DNA from: Pelagibacteraceae bacterium AG-345-O09
Lineage (GTDB): Bacteria > Pseudomonadota > Alphaproteobacteria > Pelagibacterales > Pelagibacteraceae
DNA length: 64,000 nt
Assembly: GCA_003281725.1 (NCBI GenBank)
Contig: QCBC01000006.1
Location: 1 to 64,000, forward strand
Reading direction: 5' to 3'
Shown in pieces: positions 44,289 to 52,952 of this stretch. The position numbers and the translations under genes are program-made. The notes below the pieces were generated by a model, which did not search any database, had not been told where the DNA came from, and saw nothing but the letters and a program-made list of their open reading frames with translations. Positions within the stretch are counted from its first letter, which is position 1. The number at the start of each line of letters is the position of its first letter.

Positions 44289-44585
44289 TTAAAGATAGTC
44301 ACCTTTTTTTATTTTACTAGTAATTTGTTTTCTAGAGTATTCGAACTTTTTTTTGTGCTTTATACTTTTTTGATTTACTCTTTTTCTCCATAATCTAAAT
44401 GATGATGGTTTGAGAGATCGTCTCATTATTTTAATTACATCAGATTCTTTGTAACCAGTTTTTTTTTCAATTTCCTCAAAAGTGATTCTATCTGCCCAAG
44501 CAGCCCAGATGACCCAATCTGGACTTTCAACATTTGGCTCAGGATTTTTGACTCGGGTAATTGGGGTGTGACCTTTTTTTTTCAT
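44289..44585 (-). CDS. DUF2805 / TIGR03643 family protein
   Basis: 98 basic residues. The core SPDWVIWAAWADRITFEEIEKKTG, then the IMRRSLKPSSFRLWRKRV stretch, matches the TIGR03643 (DUF2805) family. The pattern of two helices with a turn (FEEIEKKTGYKESDVIKIMRR) suggests a helix-turn-helix DNA- or RNA-binding fold, but function is unknown. Probably transcribed together with grxC. The tail after residue 65 is lysine-rich. Confidence 0.8.
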   Translation of the reverse strand: MKKKGHTPITRVKNPEPNVESPDWVIWAAWADRITFEEIEKKTGYKESDVIKIMRRSLKPSSFRLWRKRVNQKSIKHKKKFEYSRKQITSKIKKGDYL

Positions 44586-44648
44586 AAATTCCTTATATTT
44601 TAAAAAAATCGATAATGCATTTTTTTTCAGATCTGATATATTATTATA

Positions 44649-44702
44649 GATAGTCCTTCTTAGCCATCTTTAGCTCCCGGTTTTTAAGGGCTATCTTTTT
44701 TT
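44649..44702 (+). terminator. Terminator-like hairpin 2 bp before the LysE gene (possible attenuator)
   Basis: GATAGTCC (44649-44656) pairs with GGGCTATC (44688-44695; one G-U), followed by seven T (44696-44702). TAGCC at 44661-44665 and CCC at 44676-44678 could compete for the same 3' arm, so two alternative folds are possible. It ends two bases before the LysE ATG, so it would stop or gate transcription into that gene. Confidence 0.5.
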
Positions 44703-44704
44703 AA

Positions 44705-45319
44705 ATGCTCCCCTTAGATTATTTTCTTTTTTTACAGATTATAATTTTTCTTTTTATCACACCTGGTACTCCTAGAATTGTTATTATCTCATATTCGATG
44801 AATTACGGAATTCAAAAATGTATTTGGACTGCATTAGGAGATATTACCGCAAACTTAATTCAAGCTACTTTAGTTATATTTGTTTTGGGTAGTTTTTTTT
44901 CAGATAACCCAAGTTTTTTAAGTATATTAAAATGGATAGGTGTAATTTATTTACTTTATTTAGCTTATGATGTTTATAAAACAGCACCAAAGAATATTAA
45001 TTCAGATGTAATTTCTTCAAAAAGTTTTTTTTCTTTTTTTAAAGATGGTTTTTTAGTTGCTGGTACAAGTCCAAAGGCTTGGTTGTTCTTTCCATTAATA
45101 TTCCCACAGTTTATAAACTTTAATTCCAATTATGTTGTTCAGTTTTTTATTTTAATAACAACTTATGTAGTTTTAGATTTTTTATCTTTGATTGGTTACG
45201 CTTTACTCGCACAAAAACTTATTACTTGGATAAAAACAAATCCAAAAACAATTAATACAATCTCAGCGAGTGTTTTAGTTCTAATTGCGCTAATAATTAT
45301 TATTTCACAACAATATTAA
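44705..45319 (+). CDS. LysE-family amino acid exporter
   Basis: Membrane exporter of the LysE/RhtB superfamily, 204 residues with about six helices. The first helix carries the family pattern ITPGTPRIVIISYSMNYGIQ (about residues 18-37), followed by a short conserved glycine-aspartate segment, ALGDITANLIQ. The central block GFLVAGTSPKAWLFFPLIFPQF (about 117-138) matches the second LysE motif NPKAxLFF. Substrate could be lysine, homoserine, threonine or another amino acid. A terminator-like hairpin with U7 sits right before the start, so expression may be gated. Confidence 0.82.
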   Translation: MLPLDYFLFLQIIIFLFITPGTPRIVIISYSMNYGIQKCIWTALGDITANLIQATLVIFVLGSFFSDNPSFLSILKWIGVIYLLYLAYDVYKTAPKNINSDVISSKSFFSFFKDGFLVAGTSPKAWLFFPLIFPQFINFNSNYVVQFFILITTYVVLDFLSLIGYALLAQKLITWIKTNPKTINTISASVLVLIALIIIISQQY

Positions 45320-45344
45320 AAAAACTTAATGCACCTTTTGTCTC

Positions 45345-45373
45345 TTGCAAAACAGCTGTTTTCTTTATTTAAT
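45345..45373 (+). promoter_or_regulatory. Promoter-like element with palindrome ahead of the first HAAT SBP
   Basis: TTGCAA (45345-45350) and TTTAAT (45368-45373) with 17 bp between. A perfect 14-bp palindrome, AAAACAGCTGTTTT (45349-45362), occupies the spacer, where a repressor would block polymerase. A TTAA-repeat and ribosome site AAGGGA follow. Candidate only. Confidence 0.4.
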
Positions 45374-45408
45374 TGGGTATTAATTAATTAATTAACAAGG
45401 GAAATAAA

Positions 45409-46650
45409 ATGAAAATAAATAAAATAATCTTAAGTTTTATTTCTGCAATAGCATTATTATTATCTACTTCAGTAACATCTTTTGCAAAAGTTGTTGGTGA
45501 TAAGATAGTTTTAGGTTCTGCTATTTCATTAACTGGAAAATATTCCTCAAATGGTGTTCACACTCAAAACGGTTATAATATGGCCGTTGACAGAATCAAC
45601 AGCATGGGTGGAGTTAAAGTTGGTGGAAAAACTTATAAGTTTGAAATCATTTATTATGATGACGAGTCAAACCCAAAAAGAGCAGCACAACTTGCAGAAA
45701 GATTAATCTCACAAGATGGTGTTGAGTTTATGCTTGGTCCATACAGTTCTGGATTAACAAAAGCAATCGCCCCAGTAACAGAAAAATATGGTGTACCAAT
45801 GGTAGAAGCTAATGGTGCATCTAGATCATTATTTACAAAGGGATATAAATATTTATTTGCAGTGCTTGCACCAGCAAACTTATATCTAGATGTAGCGATT
45901 GATTTAGCTGTTGAAAAGAACGGTGGAAAACCTGTAAAAATAGCACAAGCTTTTGAACAAGATGCTTTCTCACAAGATGTGAGATTAGGTATTTTAGAAG
46001 CTGCTGAAAGAACAGGTTCAAAAATCATTATTGATGACAAGTTACCAAAAGAATTAAATGATATGGCTGCAACTTTAGCTAAAGTTAAAGCTGTAAAACC
46101 AGATGTTCTTGTAGTTTCAGGTCATACAAAAGGTGCATTAACTGCAATCAGACAAATAGCTGAGATGAAAGTTGATGTTCCAATGTTAGCAATGACACAC
46201 TGTGATGCTGCGAAATTATCAAAGCAACATGGTAAAAACTCTGAGTATGCATTATGTGCATCTCAATGGCATAAAACTCTTTCTTACAAAGATAAGTTCT
46301 TTGGAAATGGAATGAAATATGCTGCTGACTTTGAAAAAGAGTTCAAATATGACCCGCCATATCAAGCGGCTGAGTCATCTGCAGCTTTATTAGTTTTTAA
46401 AGATGCATTTGAAAGGGCAAATTCTTTTGATAAGAAAAAAGTAAGAGATGCTCTAGCAGCTACTAATATGCAAACTTTTTATGGAAACATAAAATTTGCA
46501 GCTGGTGGTCAAAATGTTGACAAGCCAATGGTATTATTCCAAGTTATGTGTAATGCTGATGGAAGTAAGTGTGAAAATAAAGTTGTAGCTCCAACTAAAT
46601 GGGCTTCAGCTAAATTGATCCACCCAATTCCAAGCTGGTCAGAAAGATAA
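45409..46650 (+). CDS. HAAT/Liv-type ABC transporter substrate-binding protein 1
   Basis: Periplasmic binding protein (type I fold, Peripla_BP_6 family) for an amino acid or small amide. 413 residues: signal peptide ending near residue 26 (VTSFAKVVGD), then two lobes containing ISLTGKYSSNGVHTQNGY (about 43-60), VEFMLGPYSSGLTKAI and YQAAESSAALLVFKDAF. It resembles LivJ/LivK and also amide-binding relatives, so the ligand cannot be named. It is followed by a strong terminator before the permease genes, the usual way to make binding protein in excess. Codon use is plainly more G/C-favouring and regular than neighbours, as in highly expressed genes. Confidence 0.87.
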   Translation: MKINKIILSFISAIALLLSTSVTSFAKVVGDKIVLGSAISLTGKYSSNGVHTQNGYNMAVDRINSMGGVKVGGKTYKFEIIYYDDESNPKRAAQLAERLISQDGVEFMLGPYSSGLTKAIAPVTEKYGVPMVEANGASRSLFTKGYKYLFAVLAPANLYLDVAIDLAVEKNGGKPVKIAQAFEQDAFSQDVRLGILEAAERTGSKIIIDDKLPKELNDMAATLAKVKAVKPDVLVVSGHTKGALTAIRQIAEMKVDVPMLAMTHCDAAKLSKQHGKNSEYALCASQWHKTLSYKDKFFGNGMKYAADFEKEFKYDPPYQAAESSAALLVFKDAFERANSFDKKKVRDALAATNMQTFYGNIKFAAGGQNVDKPMVLFQVMCNADGSKCENKVVAPTKWASAKLIHPIPSWSER

Positions 46651-46664
46651 TATCTAATATTTGA

Positions 46665-46696
46665 AATGCCCCCTAGTTCTAGGGGGCATTTTTTTA
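46665..46696 (+). terminator. Intrinsic terminator between SBP1 and livH1
   Basis: Perfect 11-bp stem AATGCCCCCTA (46665-46675) with TAGGGGGCATT (46680-46690), loop GTTC, then a run of T to about 46696. It lies 15 bp after the SBP stop and 16 bp before the permease start, so it should cap most transcripts at the SBP and leave partial read-through to the rest. Confidence 0.9.
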
Positions 46697-46712
46697 TAAC
46701 AGTATCTGAATT

Positions 46713-47606
46713 ATGGATTTTTTAATATTCCAAGTTCCAATGTTAACTCTACAAGCAACGCTTGATGGAATTCTATTAGGAATATTATTTGCATTAATTG
46801 CTTACGGTATGGCTCTTCAATGGGGAGTAATGAATATTATCAATATTGCTCAAGGAGATTTAGTTATTTTAGGTGGATACATTGCTTACTTTATGTACCT
46901 GTGGGGAATTCATCCTGCATGGGGAGTGATTGTTTCACCATTTATAATGTATTTTGTTGGAGTAGGAATTTATAAATTGGTTATTAATAAAGTAGTGGAT
47001 AGAGATCTATTTATCTCAATTCTAGCAACATTTGGAATAAGTATTTTATTTATGCAATTAATGAACTTTGCATTTGGTGCTGATGTTGTTCTTGCAAACT
47101 CTGGCTATGGAACAACAATGTTATTTGATAACTCTGTAACATTGCCAAATTCTAAAATATTTTCAGCATTCATTAGTATTGTTTTTGCAATAGGTTTAGT
47201 TGTTTATATGAAAAAATCTAAACTTGGCAGAGCAATTAGAGCTACAGCTCAAAATGCCCGTGCAGCAAAGATTTTAGGTGTTGATACAGAAAAAGTTTAT
47301 GCTGCTACATTTGGTATTAATGCTGCTTTATGCGGTGTTGCTGGAGCTTTAATATCAATTACTTTTACAATTCACCCTTATATGGGATTACCTTATACAA
47401 TTAGATCCTTTATGATTGTGATTGTTGCTGGATTAGGAAATCTTCCTGGTGTAGCAATGTCAGGAATGGGACTAGGAGTTTTTGAAGAATTTGCTGATTA
47501 TATTTTAGGTACAGAATTTAGAATTGGTTCTGTATTTTTATTACTAGTTTTGATTTTAGTTTATAGAAGATTTAAATTATCAAGAAAAAGAGAGTATTTA
47601 AAATAA
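46713..47606 (+). CDS. HAAT ABC transporter permease LivH-type (set 1)
   Basis: Inner-membrane channel subunit, 297 residues, about eight helices. The BPD_transp_2 family pattern is clear: YGMALQWGVMNIINIAQGDLVILGGYIAY (about residues 25-53) and RAIRATAQNARAAKILGVDTEKVYAATFGINAALCG with the EAA-like loop. First gene of H-M-G-F behind the terminator; overlaps livM1 by one base (TAATG). Solute as for the SBP. Confidence 0.9.
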   Translation: MDFLIFQVPMLTLQATLDGILLGILFALIAYGMALQWGVMNIINIAQGDLVILGGYIAYFMYLWGIHPAWGVIVSPFIMYFVGVGIYKLVINKVVDRDLFISILATFGISILFMQLMNFAFGADVVLANSGYGTTMLFDNSVTLPNSKIFSAFISIVFAIGLVVYMKKSKLGRAIRATAQNARAAKILGVDTEKVYAATFGINAALCGVAGALISITFTIHPYMGLPYTIRSFMIVIVAGLGNLPGVAMSGMGLGVFEEFADYILGTEFRIGSVFLLLVLILVYRRFKLSRKREYLK

Positions 47607-48655
47607 TGAATAAGAATATTATTTTATATGCAGCATTGTTAATTTTTGGATTAGCTGCGCCATTTATATTTCCAGCTTTTAAAGTTCAACTATCAATACT
47701 ATGTGTTTTAATTGTTTTAGCTCTTACTTGGAATATTCAAGGTGGGGAAATGGGTTATAACACCTTTGGAAATATACTATTTTATGGACTTGGAATGTAC
47801 CTTTGTGCATCAGTTCAAGTAGGAATGTTTTTTCCACTAGCTGAATGGACTGAAAGTGGTGGGGAGAAAACATTTGTACATACTCCAACTCAATTTTTTC
47901 AAGGAATGGCTATGGGTCTTGTTTTTGCGGCAGTAATCCCAACAATTGTTGCTGGATTAATTGGTTACTCAATTTTAGGATTAAGAGGCCATTACTTTGC
48001 AATTTGCACTTTAGGTTTAGGAGTTGCAGCTGGTGAGATTTCAGGTGGTATAGAAATTATAGGAGCTGGACAAGGTTTTACAACTCCACCTTTCCCAGAT
48101 GTAGGAAGCTTAGAAGCAAGAGGTGAATTCTTTTACTTCTTAAGTTTCATGGCAGTTGTTTTGACTTTTATTACAGTCAAATCAATTTATTCAACAAGAT
48201 TTAAATTAATACTAAATGCGATAAGAGACAATGAAGACAAAGCTGAGGCAATGGGAATTCAAACAATGAAATATAAAATAATTGGTTGGATGATATCTGC
48301 TTTCTTTTGTGGATTAGCTGGAGGAATTATGGGTGGTCTAGTTGGTTATATAGACTCAACTGATGTTGCATTTGATGGAAGAGAGATGGGAGTGTTTATG
48401 GTCTTGATGGCCATCTTAGGTGGAAAAGGAACTTTATGGGGACCTGTTATTGGAGCGACTGTATTTCATATTTTCAAAGAAGGTTTTTGGACATTCTTCT
48501 TAGGCTGGCAATACGTTGCACTAGGAGTTCTTATAGTTGTAATTGTAATTTATTTCCCGGAAGGAATAATGGGATGGTTAAGAGAGAAATACCCAGAGAG
48601 ATTTGGGGAAGTAGTTGATGAAGCAGATCGAAAAGCACAGGTAGAATTAAAATGA
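47606..48655 (+). CDS. HAAT ABC transporter permease LivM-type (set 1)
   Basis: Second channel subunit, 349 residues with about nine helices. It shows the BPD_transp_2 features LRGHYFAICTLGLGVAAGEI (about residues 125-144), AIRDNEDKAEAMGIQTMKYKIIGW (about 206-229), and AGGIMGGLVGYIDSTDVAF. Length is close to the LivM norm. Overlaps livG1 by four bases (ATGA). Heterodimer with LivH1. Confidence 0.9.
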   Translation: MNKNIILYAALLIFGLAAPFIFPAFKVQLSILCVLIVLALTWNIQGGEMGYNTFGNILFYGLGMYLCASVQVGMFFPLAEWTESGGEKTFVHTPTQFFQGMAMGLVFAAVIPTIVAGLIGYSILGLRGHYFAICTLGLGVAAGEISGGIEIIGAGQGFTTPPFPDVGSLEARGEFFYFLSFMAVVLTFITVKSIYSTRFKLILNAIRDNEDKAEAMGIQTMKYKIIGWMISAFFCGLAGGIMGGLVGYIDSTDVAFDGREMGVFMVLMAILGGKGTLWGPVIGATVFHIFKEGFWTFFLGWQYVALGVLIVVIVIYFPEGIMGWLREKYPERFGEVVDEADRKAQVELK

Positions 48656-49392
48656 GTATTTTAGAAGTTAGTAATGTCAGTAAATCATTTGGTGGTGTAA
48701 AGGCCAATGTTGACATTTCAATGAAAGTTGAGAAAGGAAAAATTGTTGGTCTAATAGGACCAAATGGTTCTGGTAAAACAACTCTATTTAATTCAATTGT
48801 TGGTACTTATCCAATCGATAATGGATCAATAAAATTTAATGAGAAAGAAGTATCAGAATTACCCGTTCCAGTAATAGCAAAACTTGGTTTATTAAGAACA
48901 TTTCAACAAACTAGAATTTATGGCAAATTAAATTGTGTAGAGAATATGCTAATTAGTCATAAAGGAAGTGATGCAAGCTTATTCACAATTTTTTCAAAAA
49001 TACCAAAAGACTTAACAGAAAAAGCAGAAAATTTATTAAATTTTGTTGGATTATATCAAAAACGAAACTTAAGGGCTGGCGATTTATCTTTTGGACAACA
49101 AAAATTGCTAGAATTAGCAATGGCACTTATGAATGAGCCTGAGATGTTACTATTAGATGAACCAACTGCTGGTATCAATCCTACTTTAATAAATGGAATT
49201 ATAGATAGATTAATTAAAGTTAATCAAGATTTTGGTATTACACTTTTAGTTATCGAACATAATATGAAAGTAATTATGCAGTTAGCTGAAGATATTTTTT
49301 GTTTAGCACACGGCAAGATGCTTGCAAATGGATCACCAGATGAAATTAAGAATGATAAGCGTGTTATTGATGCTTATTTGGGAGCACAATAG
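48652..49392 (+). CDS. HAAT ABC transporter ATPase LivG-type (set 1)
   Basis: ATP-binding subunit, 246 residues. Walker A GPNGSGKTT (about residues 36-44), signature LSFGQQKLLELAMAL (the LSFGQ variant typical of LivG), Walker B MLLLDEPTAGINP, and the H-loop IEHNM. The FQQTRIYGKLNCVENML block after Walker A is also LivG-like. Pairs with LivF1, which begins with a GTG overlapping its stop by one base. Confidence 0.92.
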   Translation: MSILEVSNVSKSFGGVKANVDISMKVEKGKIVGLIGPNGSGKTTLFNSIVGTYPIDNGSIKFNEKEVSELPVPVIAKLGLLRTFQQTRIYGKLNCVENMLISHKGSDASLFTIFSKIPKDLTEKAENLLNFVGLYQKRNLRAGDLSFGQQKLLELAMALMNEPEMLLLDEPTAGINPTLINGIIDRLIKVNQDFGITLLVIEHNMKVIMQLAEDIFCLAHGKMLANGSPDEIKNDKRVIDAYLGAQ

Positions 49393-50177
49393 TGTCAAAT
49401 CAATATGAAGTTTTGGGTAAAGCTCCTGTTGCTGAAGATTTAAAGACTCTATCTCCTAATGATGTTCATTTAACAATAAAGAATCTCAATGCTGGTTATG
49501 GTAAAATGGAAATACTTCATAATTTTGAACTTTTTGTAAGTAAAGCACAATCACTTTGTTTAATAGGTCCTAACGGAGCGGGAAAATCCACAATACTCCA
49601 TTCAATTTATGGATTTACAAATATTTTTTCTGGAAAAATAGAAATAGACGGAAAAGAAATTACAAATCTTTCTCCTGCTGAAAAACTTAAATCAGTTGGA
49701 ATAGCCTATATTCTTCAGGATAACTCAGTTTTTCCAGATATGACAGTAGAAGAAAATTTATTAATGGGTGGGTTTATTAAAGATAAAACAGAGGAGTCTT
49801 ATGAAGAAGCAGAAAAAATTCTTCAAAAATATGAAAGACTAGGAAATAGAAGATATCAACCAGCAAAAGTATTATCTGGTGGAGAAAGAAGATTGTTAGA
49901 AATTTCTCGAGCATTAGTGATGAAGCCATCAGTTTTATTAGTTGATGAACCATCAATTGGGTTAGAGCCCAGATATATAGACATGGTATTTGAAATTTTG
50001 AGAGATCTCCAACAGAATGAAAAAAAAACTATCATTCTTGTAGAACAGAATGCTAAAAAAGGTCTTGAGTTTGCAGATATTGGTTATGTTTTGGTCTCTG
50101 GACAAACTGCAATAGCTGGTAAAGGAGACGATCTTTTAAATAATCCTGATGTCGGTCGCTTATTTTTAGGCGGTTAA
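49392..50177 (+). CDS. HAAT ABC transporter ATPase LivF-type (set 1)
   Basis: Second ATP-binding subunit, 261 residues starting with GTG (within AGTGTC directly at the livG1 stop). Walker A GPNGAGKST, signature LSGGERRLLEISRAL, Walker B VLLVDEPSIGLEP, and H-loop replaced by EQNA, the glutamine-asparagine switch normal for LivF. It has about 20 extra N-terminal residues (MSNQYEVLGKAPVAEDLKTL) before the ATPase fold. Completes set 1; one-base overlap with azlC. Confidence 0.92.
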   Translation: MSNQYEVLGKAPVAEDLKTLSPNDVHLTIKNLNAGYGKMEILHNFELFVSKAQSLCLIGPNGAGKSTILHSIYGFTNIFSGKIEIDGKEITNLSPAEKLKSVGIAYILQDNSVFPDMTVEENLLMGGFIKDKTEESYEEAEKILQKYERLGNRRYQPAKVLSGGERRLLEISRALVMKPSVLLVDEPSIGLEPRYIDMVFEILRDLQQNEKKTIILVEQNAKKGLEFADIGYVLVSGQTAIAGKGDDLLNNPDVGRLFLGG

Positions 50178-50881
50178 TGATTAAAAAAGAATTATTTTTT
50201 AGAGGATTTAAATCAATTTTAAAACCTGATAGTCCTGCAATAGCACTAGGATGTTGTTTTATCGCTATTGGTGCGCTTCTTAAAAATATAGGTTTTAATA
50301 TCCAGGAAAGCATTTTTTCTACAATGTTAATTTATGCTTTGCCAGGCTCACTAGTTATGGCAGAGTCAATTTTAGTCGGTGCTTCATTAATAAGTATTTT
50401 TATTGCAGTTTGGTTTGTTAATGCAAGACTTTATCCAATGGCAGTTTCTTTATTCCCATTGATGATGGACGAAAAGCAACCAAAATGGAAATATTATTTA
50501 TCTTGTCATTTCATTGCAGTCTCAGCTTGGTTAATTATGAAAAGTAACTATGAGACGATTGAAAAAAAAGATCGAGTTGATTTCTGGATAGGCATAGGTT
50601 CTGCAACATGGAGTGTTGCAGTTGTATCAACAATTCTTGGTTTTTATTTATCTGATTATCTAAATAAAGATATGTTAATGGGTTTAGCTATTTTGAATCC
50701 AATCTATTTTACATGTATGTTGGTAGGAGCGATGAAAACAATTCAAGTTAGTTTATCAGTTATACTTGGAGGATTATTAGGTCCATTTTTTTATTTTTTT
50801 TCACCAGAATGGTCAATTTTACTCGGAGGATTAATTGCAGGATCAATATCTTATTTGATTGGAGAAAAAAATGTCAATTAA
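50177..50881 (+). CDS. azlC: AzlC-family branched-chain amino acid exporter subunit
   Basis: Large subunit of the AzlCD (BrnFE) exporter, 234 residues with about seven helices and the family start FFRGFKSILKPDSPAIALGCCFIAIGALLKNIGF (AzlC pattern of G-x-P near the first helix, residues 9-22). Overlaps livF1 by one base and azlD by 11, so it is transcribed with an importer for a similar class of solute; the pair would relieve over-accumulation. The actual solute is inferred. Confidence 0.83.
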   Translation: MIKKELFFRGFKSILKPDSPAIALGCCFIAIGALLKNIGFNIQESIFSTMLIYALPGSLVMAESILVGASLISIFIAVWFVNARLYPMAVSLFPLMMDEKQPKWKYYLSCHFIAVSAWLIMKSNYETIEKKDRVDFWIGIGSATWSVAVVSTILGFYLSDYLNKDMLMGLAILNPIYFTCMLVGAMKTIQVSLSVILGGLLGPFFYFFSPEWSILLGGLIAGSISYLIGEKNVN

Positions 50882-51194
50882 TATTCTATTATCAATAATT
50901 GTAACTTCATTGGCAACTTATATATCACGATTTTTAGGAGTTTTGTCATCAGTTAAAATTAAAGAAACTTCAAAAATATTTCGATGGTTCAATTGTTTAG
51001 CTTACGCAACACTAGCGGCACTTATTGCACGAACTATAATATTTCCTGTTGGGGCGCTATCTGACGCAAGTTATTTAAGTAGAATTTTAGTTGTCATGTT
51101 GAGTTTAGGGATTTTTTTTGTCACAAAAAAAAACTTTGTTTACCCTACGGTATTTTCAGCAGTGGCAATGAGCTTAATTAATAATTATTTTTAA
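50871..51194 (+). CDS. azlD: AzlD-family exporter small subunit
   Basis: Small partner of AzlC, 107 residues with about four helices. The opening INILLSIIVTSLATYISRFLGVL (T-Y-x-x-R pattern) and WFNCLAYATLAALIARTI match AzlD. The start is the ATG at 50871, which has a good GGAG ribosome site 6 bases upstream (50861-50864). An in-frame TTG at 50859 would add four residues but lacks one and overlaps azlC more. Confidence 0.82.
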   Translation: MSINILLSIIVTSLATYISRFLGVLSSVKIKETSKIFRWFNCLAYATLAALIARTIIFPVGALSDASYLSRILVVMLSLGIFFVTKKNFVYPTVFSAVAMSLINNYF

Positions 51195-51235
51195 GACTTT
51201 AAAAACTTGTTATAATTGGATAAATTATCCTAATT

Positions 51236-52147
51236 ATGAATGACATACCAGGATTTGAAATTTCACCAAATAAAAATTCCCCTAGAATAATTGATGTTAA
51301 GATTAAAAACCAAACTATTGAAAAATTAATTTTCCCTTTTAAAAAATTTGATCTAACAGCAATTGAATACAAACCATTCACGAGATTTACAATTGCAAAA
51401 AGTTTGGACGACTTAACTCAAAATAAACTTAGTATTTTATTAAATAAAATTATCAGAGATAGAAAATTAGGGTGTTTTATAATTGGTCCAGAAGATAAAA
51501 ATTCTAATATTGATGATATCTTTTTGGTTAAGTTGTCCACTGCGATATCTCATTTAATTGGTAACCCCAATCATGACTCTATGGCAGGAAAGTACTATGC
51601 AAGATTTCATGTAAAACATGTAGACAAGAGTGACTCATATTTAAGGAAAGCTTATACCAACATGGATCTTCATACTGATGGAACATATGTGAAGGAAGTA
51701 ACCGATTGGCTTTTGATGACAAAGATTGAAGAAAAAAATGTCGAAGGTGGTGAAACAGCAATGCTACACTTAGATGATTGGGAATACTGTGAAGAATTGT
51801 TTAACGATCCAGTGGGTAAAGAAAATTTTGTTTGGTCTTCACCAAAAAGTAAAAATATAGATTATAAGGTTGAGCATCCAGTATTTTCAAAAGATGAAAA
51901 TGGAAAAGCTCAAATTTCATATATTGATCAATTTCCTGAACCAAGAAATATGTCCCAAGGAAATTTTTTGCAAAAACTATCTGATTGTTTAGAAGAGAGT
52001 AAAAATAAAGTCATAACAAAATTACCAGTTGGCTCAGCCATCGTGGCAAACAATTATTTTTGGTTACATGGCAGACGTCCATTCAAAGAAAACAAAGATT
52101 TAAGCAGAGAACTCTTGAGAATTAGGGGTTCATTTTTCCAAAATTAA
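51236..52147 (+). CDS. glaH: Glutarate 2-hydroxylase (GlaH/CsiD family)
   Basis: Fe(II)/2-oxoglutarate dioxygenase that in E. coli hydroxylates glutarate to L-2-hydroxyglutarate with release of succinate, in lysine/cadaverine breakdown. 303 residues: KYYARFHVKHVDKSDSYLR (about 119-137), facial-triad HTD (His146, Asp148) and distal His278 in WLHGRRPF, plus the 2OG-binding RELLRIRG near 291. The blocks LMTKIEEKNVEGGETAMLHLDDWE and YIDQFPEPRN align closely with CsiD from memory. No lysine-decarboxylation genes or LhgO are in this window. Confidence 0.85.
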   Translation: MNDIPGFEISPNKNSPRIIDVKIKNQTIEKLIFPFKKFDLTAIEYKPFTRFTIAKSLDDLTQNKLSILLNKIIRDRKLGCFIIGPEDKNSNIDDIFLVKLSTAISHLIGNPNHDSMAGKYYARFHVKHVDKSDSYLRKAYTNMDLHTDGTYVKEVTDWLLMTKIEEKNVEGGETAMLHLDDWEYCEELFNDPVGKENFVWSSPKSKNIDYKVEHPVFSKDENGKAQISYIDQFPEPRNMSQGNFLQKLSDCLEESKNKVITKLPVGSAIVANNYFWLHGRRPFKENKDLSRELLRIRGSFFQN

Positions 52148-52181
52148 ACTATCATCCCTAAAATAAGAAATTTATAAATTT

Positions 52182-52949
52182 ATGAAATTAGGATTTATTG
52201 GAACAGGAAAAATAGCTTCCTCAGTTATTTTAGGAGTATGTAGATCTAAGATAAAGTTTAGACAAATAATAGTATCTCCAAGAAATAAGAGAATAGCAAA
52301 TAATTTAAAGAAAAAATTTAAAAAAGTAAGTATTGCAAAAAACAATCAAGATGTAATTAACAAATCAAATTGGATATTTTTATCTGTTACTCCAAAAGTA
52401 GGAGATAAAATTATTAAAGACTTAAAATTTAAATCTAATCAAACAATTATAAGTTTTATTTCAACCATAAATCTTTCTGAACTTAAAAAAATGATCAAAG
52501 TAAAATCTAAAATTGTTAGAGCAATACCATTGCCTCCAATTTCTATCAAAAAGGGCCCAGTTCCTATTTGTCCACCTAATAGACAAGTTAAAAGTTTTTT
52601 TGATAAAATTGGATCTACCATAGAAATTAAAAATGAAAAACTGTCTATTAATTTTTGGTCGACATCTGGGATGATGGCATCTTATTATGAAATGTTAAGA
52701 GTAATGAGTAATTGGCTTGTAAAAAAAGGCATAAAGAAACAAGATGCTCAAAAATATATAACTTCATTATTTTTAGCTTTATCAGAGGATGCAGTTGTAA
52801 ATTCTAATAAGAATTTAAAACATTTAGTGAAAGAGTCTCAAACACCGAAAGGACTTAACCAACAAGGTCTTAATACGATGTTAAAAAAAGGTGTTTATAA
52901 ATCTGTTGTTTATACTTTAAACAGTATTCACAAAAGATTGAATAAATAA
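52182..52949 (+). CDS. ProC-like NAD(P)-dependent reductase
   Basis: Pyrroline-5-carboxylate reductase/F420-dependent NADP oxidoreductase fold, 255 residues. The N-terminal Rossmann motif GFIGTGKIASSVILGV (about residues 4-19) and IVRAIPLPPISIKKGPVPICP (about 111-131) are ProC-like. In true ProC the central motif is RxMPNTPxxxGxG; here it is RAIPLPPISIKKG, so the typical substrate-binding region is altered and the catalytic Ser/Thr tail is divergent. It may reduce a different cyclic imine or be a diverged ProC. Sits between glaH and the second importer set and is probably co-transcribed with them. Confidence 0.72.
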   Translation: MKLGFIGTGKIASSVILGVCRSKIKFRQIIVSPRNKRIANNLKKKFKKVSIAKNNQDVINKSNWIFLSVTPKVGDKIIKDLKFKSNQTIISFISTINLSELKKMIKVKSKIVRAIPLPPISIKKGPVPICPPNRQVKSFFDKIGSTIEIKNEKLSINFWSTSGMMASYYEMLRVMSNWLVKKGIKKQDAQKYITSLFLALSEDAVVNSNKNLKHLVKESQTPKGLNQQGLNTMLKKGVYKSVVYTLNSIHKRLNK

Positions 52950-52952
52950 TTA

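Noticed and set aside
45375-45395. TTAA tandem repeat ahead of the first SBP as a regulatory repeat
   Set aside because: Short low-complexity AT repeat, expected by chance in this genome.
45654-46040. 128-codon minus-strand frame inside the first substrate-binding protein gene
   Set aside because: Antisense shadow of a well-supported gene with a signal peptide and strong terminator.
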